A stretch of DNA of 17,851 nt. Origin: CAYVAP01 sp964343195 (lineage in GTDB: Bacteria > Bacteroidota > Bacteroidia > J057). The notes under the pieces are model-generated. The model made no database searches. It had not been told where the DNA came from and worked only from the letters and a program-made list of their open reading frames with translations. The stretch lies in NCBI GenBank assembly GCA_964343195.1, contig CAYFIR010000134.1:1-17851 (forward strand), given 5' to 3'. A program made the translations under genes and the position numbers. Shown here in pieces: positions 1-5,733 of this stretch (position 1 is its first letter; every line of letters begins with the position of its first letter).

Positions 1-66
1 GCTTGCTTTAGGCTACTTGTTCCAATTGGAATTGAAGCCCAGAAACTCAAAACTCCCGTTAAGTAA
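1..66 (+). CDS. Possible 3' end of an unidentified gene (partial)
   Basis: Frame 1 is open from the window edge to a TAA at 64-66 and would encode the last 21 residues of a protein ending in EAQKLKTPVK. The stop lies 4 bases before a strong rho-independent terminator, which is where the end of a plus-strand gene would be expected. Frame 2 is also open here but runs through the terminator, so frame 1 is preferred. The fragment is too short to assign a family. Confidence 0.35.
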   Translation, partial: ACFRLLVPIGIEAQKLKTPVK

Positions 67-70
67 GAAG

Positions 71-105
71 TCCCGACCAGATGGTACTGTCTGGTCGGGA
101 TTTTT
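71..105 (+). terminator. Rho-independent terminator
   Basis: An 11-bp perfect stem (TCCCGACCAGA, 71-81, with its complement at 90-100) closes an 8-base loop and is followed at once by TTTTT. It would end transcription of whatever plus-strand gene enters from the left edge, and it separates that gene from the lipoprotein gene at 196. Confidence 0.85.
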
Positions 106-195
106 GCATGATAGGCATCATGTTTCAAATTAGGGGCAATGAACATCCTGCAATGGCTAGTGGTTAAATTTACCTAATTAGAAAAAGCTATTGAT

Positions 196-759
196 ATGCA
201 AATACTTAAGACAATTTTATTCGCCTCATTCCTTTTAACCTTATTTGCCTGTACAGAAAATGGAGGTGGAGAAGACCCAATGGGTACCACTCCTCTCGCC
301 CAAAGACAGTTAATAGGTGAAGCCGAAGAACCCGGTGCCAACGGGGATGAAATCGCCGAACTCCCTAAGGAACAACACCAGCAAATCATCCAGAAGTATC
401 TCGAGTTGAAAGACGCTCTGGTAGCCTCTGATGAAGAAATGGCTCAAAAAACAGCCGCTGAACTGGCAAAAGCAACGGGTGGATTGCAAGCCGTCCAGCC
501 CAGCAACATCCGGGACGCTGCCCATTCACTAGCAGAAATGGAGGAACTCGAGAAACAGCGTGAATATTTCAGCCAGATAACAGGCGAAGTATATACCCTC
601 GTAAAGGCCAACGGTAGTCAGAATCAATTGTATAGACAATATTGCTCCATGGCATTTGACAACACAGGTGCATTCTGGCTGGCAACTGAGCGAGAGATCA
701 ACAACCCCTATATGAGCGAAACGATGCCTAAATGCGGTGAAGTAGTCGAGATGATATAA
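196..759 (+). CDS. DUF3347-type lipoprotein, putative metal (copper) binding
   Basis: A 187-residue predicted lipoprotein. Residues 1-18 are a signal peptide ending in a lipobox (LTLFAC), with Cys19 as the lipidated residue, so it should sit in the cell envelope. After an acidic Gly-rich linker (20-60), the segment from about 62 (IIQKYLELKDALVASDEE) and the C-terminal block (YCSMAF, GAFWLATEREINNPY, MPKCGEV) match the pattern I know for DUF3347 proteins. These occur alone or fused to CusB-like adaptors in Bacteroidota and are associated with copper and heavy metal handling. Cys150, Met152 and Cys180 are candidate ligands. The usual YCPMA motif reads YCSMA here. The ATG at 196 directly precedes the signal peptide. 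The gene is alone on its strand, between terminators. The family call rests on motif memory, and the copper role is inferred partly from the TonB receptor cluster about 1.3 kb away. Confidence 0.72.
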   Translation: MQILKTILFASFLLTLFACTENGGGEDPMGTTPLAQRQLIGEAEEPGANGDEIAELPKEQHQQIIQKYLELKDALVASDEEMAQKTAAELAKATGGLQAVQPSNIRDAAHSLAEMEELEKQREYFSQITGEVYTLVKANGSQNQLYRQYCSMAFDNTGAFWLATEREINNPYMSETMPKCGEVVEMI

Positions 760-799
760 TTGACTGATTGGCCCAAAATGAAAAGACATTAAGATGCAG

Positions 800-835
800 A
801 AAAAGCACCATCTCTTCTCAGAGATGGTGCTTTTT
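800..835. terminator. Bidirectional terminator between convergent genes
   Basis: A 16-bp perfect inverted repeat (arms 800-815 and 820-835) closes a 4-base TCTC loop. The arm ends are A5 and T5, so each strand carries a U-tract after the GC-containing stem. It lies between the stop of the plus-strand lipoprotein gene (759) and the stop of minus-strand rplI (868), and probably serves both. Confidence 0.92.
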
Positions 836-867
836 ACATATGGTAAATTATATCAGACCAGAGTGGA

Positions 868-1320
868 CTACTCGTCGTCAGCGCGACGCTCAACGATGAC
901 AGGGATCTCTGCCTTCACTTCCTTGTGGAAGTGAACGGTGGCGGTGTACTCTCCTGTCACACGAATATCCTCGATGGTGATCTGCTTACGATCAATTTCC
1001 AGGCCTTGCTCCCTGAGCTTGTTGGCAACCTGAATAGCGGTTACGGAGCCAAACAGCTTACCGTCGTTACCTGCCAAAGTGGTGATTTCCACTTTGATAT
1101 TTTCGAGCTTGGCAGCTTCGGCCTCAGCCTGATCCTTGATAAATGTCTGCTTGTGCTCGGCCTGACGCTTGCGCTCAGCAAGGTCCTTGAGAGCAGATGC
1201 AGTAGCCATCACAGCCTTTCCCTGGGGAATGAGGTAGTTGCGGGCATAGCCAGGCTTCACTTTTACCACATCACCTGCGTCGCCCAGGTTGCGAATTGGG
1301 TGTTTCAGAATTACTTCCAT
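868..1320 (-). CDS. rplI: 50S ribosomal protein bL9
   Basis: Ribosomal protein bL9 (150 residues, the normal length), an elongated two-domain protein of the large subunit that binds 23S rRNA near the L1 stalk base. The N-terminal RNA-binding domain shows the family signature from residue 1: MEVILKHPIRNLGDAGDVV, then KPGYARNYLIPQGKAV at about 22-37. A charged helical linker (about 40-75) leads to the C-terminal domain (LFGSVTAIQVA and on to the end). It is the last gene of the rpsF-rpsR-rplI operon, starting 2 bases after the rpsR stop, and its transcript should end at the two-way terminator at 800-835. The start ATG is unambiguous. Confidence 0.98.
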   Translation of the reverse strand: MEVILKHPIRNLGDAGDVVKVKPGYARNYLIPQGKAVMATASALKDLAERKRQAEHKQTFIKDQAEAEAAKLENIKVEITTLAGNDGKLFGSVTAIQVANKLREQGLEIDRKQITIEDIRVTGEYTATVHFHKEVKAEIPVIVERRADDE

Positions 1321-1322
1321 GA

Positions 1323-1595
1323 TTACTTCAGTCCGTCAGTTACAAATGGTAAAAGGGCCAGATGACGTGCACGCTTGATAGCGACAGACAGCCGGCGCTG
1401 AAATTTCAGGCTAGTGCCAGTGATGCGACGAGGGAGGATCTTGCCCTGCTCGTTGACAAACTTGAGCAGGAAGTCAGGGTCCTTGTAGTCGATATATTTG
1501 ATACCAGCGCGCTTGAAGCGGCAGTATTTCTTTTGGCGGGACTCGGTGCGGATTCGATTGACCGCGGTAGGTCCGATTACGGGATCCTTTGCCAT
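1323..1595 (-). CDS. rpsR: 30S ribosomal protein bS18
   Basis: Ribosomal protein bS18 (90 residues), a small-subunit protein that pairs with bS6 on the 16S rRNA platform. The conserved core is clear: YIDYKDPDFLLKFV, GKILPRRITGTSLKFQRRL, and AIKRARHLALLPFV near the C-terminus. The basic N-terminal tail carries the family's KKYCRFKR stretch with a single Cys. It lies 18 bases after rpsF and 2 bases before rplI, so it is translated from the same operon mRNA. The tight spacing to rplI suggests translational coupling. Confidence 0.98.
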   Translation of the reverse strand: MAKDPVIGPTAVNRIRTESRQKKYCRFKRAGIKYIDYKDPDFLLKFVNEQGKILPRRITGTSLKFQRRLSVAIKRARHLALLPFVTDGLK

Positions 1596-1613
1596 AATTC
1601 TTTGTCTATCTGA

Positions 1614-2006
1614 TTAGTTAGTACTTGTCTTCTTGGCATCCTTACGCAGACCAAATCCCTGCTCACGACGCTTGATGTTAAACTCTTTGTGGAACTTGTC
1701 CAGCTTGACGGTCAGGTAACGGATTACACTGTCGTCATAGCGGTAAGTTTGCTCGAGCTTCTCGATGAACTCAGGATACGTAGTAAACTCTACGAATACA
1801 TAGTATCCATTGGTCCGGCGCTTTATGGAGTAGGCCAGCTTGCGCATGCCCCAGTGCTCGATATTGTGCACTTCTCCATCGTTTTCCTTAATCAGATTGA
1901 CGAATTTGTCAACTGCCTGCTTTTGCTCAACCTCGGGCAGATCGGGTATGAGGATGAACGTTGTTTCGTAGTCTTGCTTAAAAGACTTTGGTTTAATTTC
2001 TATCAT
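1614..2006 (-). CDS. rpsF: 30S ribosomal protein bS6
   Basis: Ribosomal protein bS6, small-subunit partner of bS18. The family's first beta strand (DYETTFILIPDL), the PEVEQKQAVDKFVNLI helix, the GMRKLAYSIKRRTNGYYVFVEF segment and a VIRYLTVKLDK strand are all present, followed by a basic C-terminal tail. The frame can be extended upstream to a TTG at 2033, but that codon lies inside the -7 box of the promoter. The ATG at 2004-2006 (starting MIEIKPKSFKQDYET) is therefore the real start, giving 130 residues. It is the first gene of the rpsF-rpsR-rplI operon. A 5-bp stem (CCATT/AATGG, 2011-2026) sits just ahead of the start, but I do not see the CCG-bulge form of the known S6:S18 autoregulatory motif. 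Confidence 0.97.
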   Translation of the reverse strand: MIEIKPKSFKQDYETTFILIPDLPEVEQKQAVDKFVNLIKENDGEVHNIEHWGMRKLAYSIKRRTNGYYVFVEFTTYPEFIEKLEQTYRYDDSVIRYLTVKLDKFHKEFNIKRREQGFGLRKDAKKTSTN

Positions 2007-2030
2007 ATCACCATTTTCGTGAATGGAGGG

Positions 2031-2061
2031 CAAAATTAGTGATCCCAGCGCTTATTTCAAA
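2031..2061 (-). promoter_or_regulatory. Bacteroidota-type promoter of the rpsF operon
   Basis: On the minus strand TTTG (2058-2061) is followed after exactly 19 bases by TAATTTTG (2031-2038). This is a full match to the Bacteroidota primary sigma factor consensus (TTTG / TAnnTTTG). Transcription should start a few bases downstream, leaving a leader of about 20 bases before the rpsF ATG at 2006. Confidence 0.85.
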
Positions 2062-2094
2062 GCATAAATCTTCACCAGTATCCTAACCTGCATT

Positions 2095-4134
2095 TTACTC
2101 ATTTCCAGCCACATACCAGATCGCGCTCAGATAGAAGTTCCTCCCCGGTTGTGGGAAATTGCCCCAATCCAGGTGGTACCAATAGCTCGTGTTGAATAGG
2201 TTTTCCACTCCGGCGCTGATCTCCATGCGAGACGATCCCATTGTCAATTGATGGCTGCTGCGGATATTGGCCACCCAGAACGATGGGGTCATGTCTTCGC
2301 CGAAGCTTTCGCTAAATCGTTTTTGAGCGGCATTCCAGGTAGTTTCCAACTGGAGAGAGGTAGTTTTAGTGCCATAGCGTAGCGCCCCCTGAAATTGTAG
2401 CGGAGGAATCAAAGGCAGGGCCTCGCCCTGATCGTCCTGCCCTCTGCTGTATTGCCCGGTGCCCACAAACGACCAGGAATCACTTAACCGAATCGCCATG
2501 CGCATTTCTCCCCCCAAAAGTCTAGCTGATGGCAAATTTTCATATTGCTTGACTCCTGCTGCTCCAATGGTCATCGCCGAGTAGCCAGGTACCACCTCTG
2601 CCTGTATGTATTGAGCAAACTGATAGGCATAGCCTGTTAGGCTTAGCTCCAACTGCTCGGTCTGAAAGGTAGCCCCCAGTTCCGATTGTAAAAACCGCTC
2701 TGGCTTCAGGTCGGGATTCCCCAAATAATCATATCCATCCAGACGACTGAAGAGGTAGTAGCCAAACTGCTCGGAAACGGTCGGAACCCGTTGTCCCCAG
2801 GATAGTAGCCCGTTTAGAAGCCAGCTTTCTCCTAGATTTTTGCTCAGGCCCAGCTTCACATTGCCAGCGGGTTGAAAGGAATATCCCTCGTAATCCGGGA
2901 AAAATATCTCGATCTGCCTGAGTCCCAGATAGCTTTGGGGTTCGGAGTAATTGCCTTCCACACGGCCACTCAGGTCAAACTGCCACTGTGAAGGTAACTG
3001 CCAGGCATCACTCACAAACACTCCCAACGCCGTGCGGCGCACTTCCGGCCAGGTAAGCATGAACATGTCAGCAGCAGCCTCCGGGTACATGGTCATTTCG
3101 GCATAGGAGAGGTTGCTGTAACCATCCACCTTGATTTTCAGCAAATGATTGCTCCCGGGCGTCCAGGTCCCCTGCCAATAGCCTCCTGTGGTGCGGGTGT
3201 AGCCGGGCATGTCCATACGCATCGCCACAGAGTCCCGATGTGAGTCGTCCATCACATGGTCAATGCGGTTGTGGTATAGCTTGGCCTCCCAGTTCAACCA
3301 GTTTTGTTGTTGGGGGCGATGCCGATAGCTGATGGCGCCAATTAAGGCATCTGCAGCTGAGACGTCCATCGGCAAGGCTACATAACCAATATCACGGGCA
3401 TGGTCTCCCAGCAGATTCAGTTGCCATTCTCCTCGTTTGGATGCTTTGTAACGCATTGCAACGGAGTAGTTCAGCTTTTCATACTGAGTAAAAGGCAACC
3501 TTTCCCCGCTAGGAAGTTGATAGTTTCCCTGCTTGCGATACACCAGGTTGCTAACGACTCCCAGTTTCGGGGCGCGGTATTCTCCGCCAGCACGGATGGC
3601 TCCCCCGTTGGCGACGGACTGACTGCGGGCACTGAGGTATCCATTCCACTTTGTCACCGGAGAAAATCGGGCCTGCTTCAACCGAAAATCTACCCCACCT
3701 CCACTGCTGCTACCCATTTCACCCGCATCCATCCCCGTTTGCACGTCGATGGATTGGAGATTATTGGGCTCTACGTAGGCCGATACCGGATCCATTTTGT
3801 CGGTACAGGCCTCAAACATCCGCATACCGTCAATGGTAAGGTTGACACGATTGGTCCCAAGGCCTCGTACTACGGGTTCCTGGGCATAAGCTCCCCGCTT
3901 GATCATGGAAAGCCCAGGAAGACGTTTGAGGATTTCGTCGATGTTGGGAGCGGAAGAGGTCTGGTAAAATCGATTGAATAAATCCTCGCTGCTCAGTGCC
4001 TGCTGGGTGATGAGCACTTCTTCCAACTGATATCCACACTGACAGCTATCGGGGTGACAGTTTGGGCAAATCTGCCCACTGACTGATGCCATGCTAAACA
4101 ACAGTATTGAAAATGCAAATATTCGTAGGTACAT
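2095..4134 (-). CDS. TonB-dependent outer membrane receptor, probable copper uptake (NosA/OprC-like)
   Basis: A 679-residue outer membrane receptor. The frame opens at a TTG (4143), but the ATG at 4134 starts a clean signal peptide (about 1-20), so it is preferred. The plug follows at about 35-155: EILKRLPGLSM, EPVVRGLGTNRVNLTIDGM, then CTDKMDPVSAYVEP. The rest is beta-strand-rich barrel ending in FYLSAIWYVAGNE. The Cys110...MDPxxAYV stretch resembles the GGCGMRMDPPTAYV region I recall from copper TonB receptors. A barrel segment also matches their HVMD...MAM pattern (HVMDD at 293-297, MRMDM at 305-309, then RTTGG). The mature N-terminus has a Cys-rich motif (CPNCHPDSCQC, 23-33) in place of a carboxypeptidase-like domain. 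It is the last of three minus-strand genes with metal-ligand-rich products. Copper is the favoured substrate; another soft metal is possible. Confidence 0.8.
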   Translation of the reverse strand: MYLRIFAFSILLFSMASVSGQICPNCHPDSCQCGYQLEEVLITQQALSSEDLFNRFYQTSSAPNIDEILKRLPGLSMIKRGAYAQEPVVRGLGTNRVNLTIDGMRMFEACTDKMDPVSAYVEPNNLQSIDVQTGMDAGEMGSSSGGGVDFRLKQARFSPVTKWNGYLSARSQSVANGGAIRAGGEYRAPKLGVVSNLVYRKQGNYQLPSGERLPFTQYEKLNYSVAMRYKASKRGEWQLNLLGDHARDIGYVALPMDVSAADALIGAISYRHRPQQQNWLNWEAKLYHNRIDHVMDDSHRDSVAMRMDMPGYTRTTGGYWQGTWTPGSNHLLKIKVDGYSNLSYAEMTMYPEAAADMFMLTWPEVRRTALGVFVSDAWQLPSQWQFDLSGRVEGNYSEPQSYLGLRQIEIFFPDYEGYSFQPAGNVKLGLSKNLGESWLLNGLLSWGQRVPTVSEQFGYYLFSRLDGYDYLGNPDLKPERFLQSELGATFQTEQLELSLTGYAYQFAQYIQAEVVPGYSAMTIGAAGVKQYENLPSARLLGGEMRMAIRLSDSWSFVGTGQYSRGQDDQGEALPLIPPLQFQGALRYGTKTTSLQLETTWNAAQKRFSESFGEDMTPSFWVANIRSSHQLTMGSSRMEISAGVENLFNTSYWYHLDWGNFPQPGRNFYLSAIWYVAGNE

Positions 4135-4161
4135 GGATTTCAAAATTTAGCATAAGAGAGA

Positions 4162-4192
4162 AGTGTGGAACAGGAAATTCCAGTTCCACACT
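4162..4192. repeat. Inverted repeat between the lipoprotein and receptor genes
   Basis: AGTGTGGAAC (4162-4171) and GTTCCACACT (4183-4192) form a perfect 10-bp inverted repeat. Inside it, GGAA/TTCC (4173-4176 and 4178-4181) can extend the stem beyond one A/A mismatch. No U-tract follows in the minus-strand direction, so it is not a classic terminator. It may stabilise or process the intercistronic mRNA, or be a regulator binding site ahead of the TonB receptor gene. Confidence 0.6.
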
Positions 4193-4230
4193 CCTGATCC
4201 AAAAACAGGATTTTGATTACCTAATCCTGC

Positions 4231-5037
4231 CTAAAGCGCTGAAAATGTAATATTGAAGTCCATTTCACCGATTACGGTTTCGCCACGCTTGATCCAGACG
4301 TGGACCTGCCACCATCCGTCCATGGTAAAGTTTACCTGGCCCTTGTAGTGGCCATTGACAACGTGAACAGGATGCACATTGTTGGGGGAGCCATGGTTCA
4401 TAGAGGGCATGGTAGGCTCTATCTCCAGAGTCAGGTCTTCTACAGCAGGAAAGTCCATCATGGTGTTGCGTTGGTGGACCGCCAGGGTAAATTCATTCAT
4501 TCCGACTTCGGGAGAGAAAGGCTCAACGAGAGAGACAAACAGGAAACTGCTGTCATCAGTCGCCACCATGTTGCGAACCCTGGTTTCTTCCGGGGTTGTT
4601 ACCTCGATGGGAACCATGATGGTTTGTTCCATGTCAGCCAGTGGATCGCGTACCGTCACCTTCAGTTCCCAATATCCCATCTCGCTGGTAGGCATGATGA
4701 ACACCACCTGGAAGGGATAGTAACCATCAGCATCAGTCCCGGTATTGGGCTCGAAAGGAGCACTGTGGGTCATCGTGGTCATGGTCATCATGGGAACAAC
4801 GGTCAGTTCCAGATCGGTCCGCATCTCGTCAGTGTCCAGGTCTTTGAGCGCGGCTTTAATGGTCTGATACCCTGAGAATAGAGAATCGGACGCGATTAGT
4901 TCCATAGAAAGGCCCAGGTCGCTGAACGTAGCCTCGCCTACCACGACACCTTCCGTAGGTTCTACTGGGGCTTCGGTTTTACATCCAGCCCAGAGTAGCA
5001 GGCTGATAGAGAGAAGGGAGAAGATTAATTTATACAT
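4231..5037 (-). CDS. Lipoprotein with two YtkA-like domains, Met/His-rich, putative copper binding
   Basis: A 268-residue predicted lipoprotein. The ATG at 5037 (MYKLIFSLLS) starts a signal peptide ending in lipobox LWAGC (Cys19); an upstream TTG at 5052 would only add five residues. Two similar immunoglobulin-like halves follow, about 35-145 and 155-268. Each has the YtkA/FixH-like pattern of a Pro-Met-rich strand, a His-Ser/Gly-x-Pro turn and an aromatic strand. In the first these are PMMTMTTMTHSAP and FIMPTSEMGYWELKV; in the second TMPSMNHGSP, then VHPVHVVNGHY and FTMDGWWQVHVW. The clustered Met and His residues suit Cu(I)/Cu(II) binding. It lies 96 bases before the TonB receptor on the same strand, so it may receive or pass on the receptor's substrate in the envelope. 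The domain call is from pattern memory and the metal is an inference. Confidence 0.72.
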   Translation of the reverse strand: MYKLIFSLLSISLLLWAGCKTEAPVEPTEGVVVGEATFSDLGLSMELIASDSLFSGYQTIKAALKDLDTDEMRTDLELTVVPMMTMTTMTHSAPFEPNTGTDADGYYPFQVVFIMPTSEMGYWELKVTVRDPLADMEQTIMVPIEVTTPEETRVRNMVATDDSSFLFVSLVEPFSPEVGMNEFTLAVHQRNTMMDFPAVEDLTLEIEPTMPSMNHGSPNNVHPVHVVNGHYKGQVNFTMDGWWQVHVWIKRGETVIGEMDFNITFSAL

Positions 5038-5096
5038 GATTAATTGGGTCAAAAGGTAAAAATGAGGTTAATGGAAAGTGTGGAGCCATGAACCAG

Positions 5097-5140
5097 ATCC
5101 GGATATCCCGGCAAGTCCTATTGGACTCGTCAGAATGACG
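5097..5140 (-). repeat. Candidate dispersed intergenic repeat (GTCATTCTGACGA type)
   Basis: In the 148-base gap between the small cysteine protein gene and the YtkA-like gene, the minus strand reads GTCATTCTGACGAGTCC, a short AATA spacer, GGACTTGCCGGGAT. It contains two small hairpins (AGTCC/GGACT and CGTCA/TGACG). I recall very similar GTCATTCTGACGA...CCGGGAT sequences recurring between genes in many Bacteroidota genomes. Only this one copy is visible here, so the repeat nature cannot be shown from this window. Confidence 0.45.
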
Positions 5141-5200
5141 GGCATCACCTTCCCTCAGATGAGAAGAAGTCTGATTGGTCATGACTACATTGATGATTAC

Positions 5201-5569
5201 CTAGACCCAGCGGGGAGGATGGAAAATGCGGCTGCTTATCGGATTGGGCCACAAAACAGCCTCCTCCGGAAAATTAACCTCACACAGAGAAATCGCTTGA
5301 TAGATGGGGATGGGAGCCTGAAACACCAACGGCAGAAAGGTAGGAACCGGCTCAGGATCAGCTACAGTCCGATCCGCAGCGTAGTAGGCTTCGAGCTTCT
5401 TGGCGAGAAAACACTGCCCATCACAATTCAGCTCCGGGCGGGATTTGTTCTCACAATGCTCCTGGGCCAGTTTTGACTGTTGAGCATAAAACCATCCTGT
5501 AACCAATAGGGGACCTATCAGGTGCATGGTTAGCACTGTAAGGAGTATGGTTATGAGGACTGGCTTCAT
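5201..5569 (-). CDS. Small membrane protein with CENK...PELNC...C motif, copper-cluster associated
   Basis: A 122-residue protein with an N-terminal hydrophobic segment (about 4-27) that could be a membrane anchor or uncleaved signal, followed by the motif CENKSRPELNCDGQC (Cys39, Cys49, Cys53). The C-terminal half is Pro-rich with a few hydrophobic stretches and shows no known fold to me. Small Bacteroidota proteins with one membrane segment and a YCENKxxPELxCxGKC motif are familiar next to metal TonB receptor genes but have no established function that I know of. The three Cys could bind a metal ion outside the membrane. It is the first of three co-directional genes, 163 bases upstream of the YtkA-like lipoprotein start. 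The start is ATG; no convincing TTTG/TAnnTTTG promoter is visible upstream. Confidence 0.75.
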   Translation of the reverse strand: MKPVLITILLTVLTMHLIGPLLVTGWFYAQQSKLAQEHCENKSRPELNCDGQCFLAKKLEAYYAADRTVADPEPVPTFLPLVFQAPIPIYQAISLCEVNFPEEAVLWPNPISSRIFHPPRWV

Positions 5570-5733
5570 TTGGCTGCGAAACAGAATTTATGGCTTTTCC
5601 ATCCTATTATCCCCCCTCTGAAAGATAGTTGGTTAGGGATAAATGGACCTTAAAACAAATAAACCCCCAAAATCAGAAGGGAACAATACGAAAAATCATC
5701 CCTCTCCAGCACAAGTATGAAGTCACTTCGCAA

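Noticed and set aside
165..172. Promoter for the DUF3347 lipoprotein gene (TAAATTTA)
   Set aside because: Only seven of eight -7 bases match and there is no TTTG at the expected distance upstream.
2006..2030. S6:S18 autoregulatory RNA motif in the rpsF leader
   Set aside because: The leader is about 20 bases with only a 5-bp stem, and I cannot find the CCG-containing bulged hairpin that defines the motif.
3400..3981. 193-codon plus-strand open frame inside the TonB receptor gene
   Set aside because: It is antisense to a clearly recognisable receptor with conserved plug motifs; its product shows no domain and it is a shadow of codon structure on the other strand.
4300..4875. 191-codon plus-strand open frame inside the YtkA-like lipoprotein gene
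   Set aside because: It is antisense to a protein with a clear lipobox and repeated metal-binding patterns. Its His-rich look comes from the reverse complement of the Met-rich stretches.
5078..5476. 132-codon plus-strand frame overlapping the small Cys-motif gene
   Set aside because: It is antisense to the CENK...PELNC gene, which has a membrane segment and a familiar conserved Cys motif.
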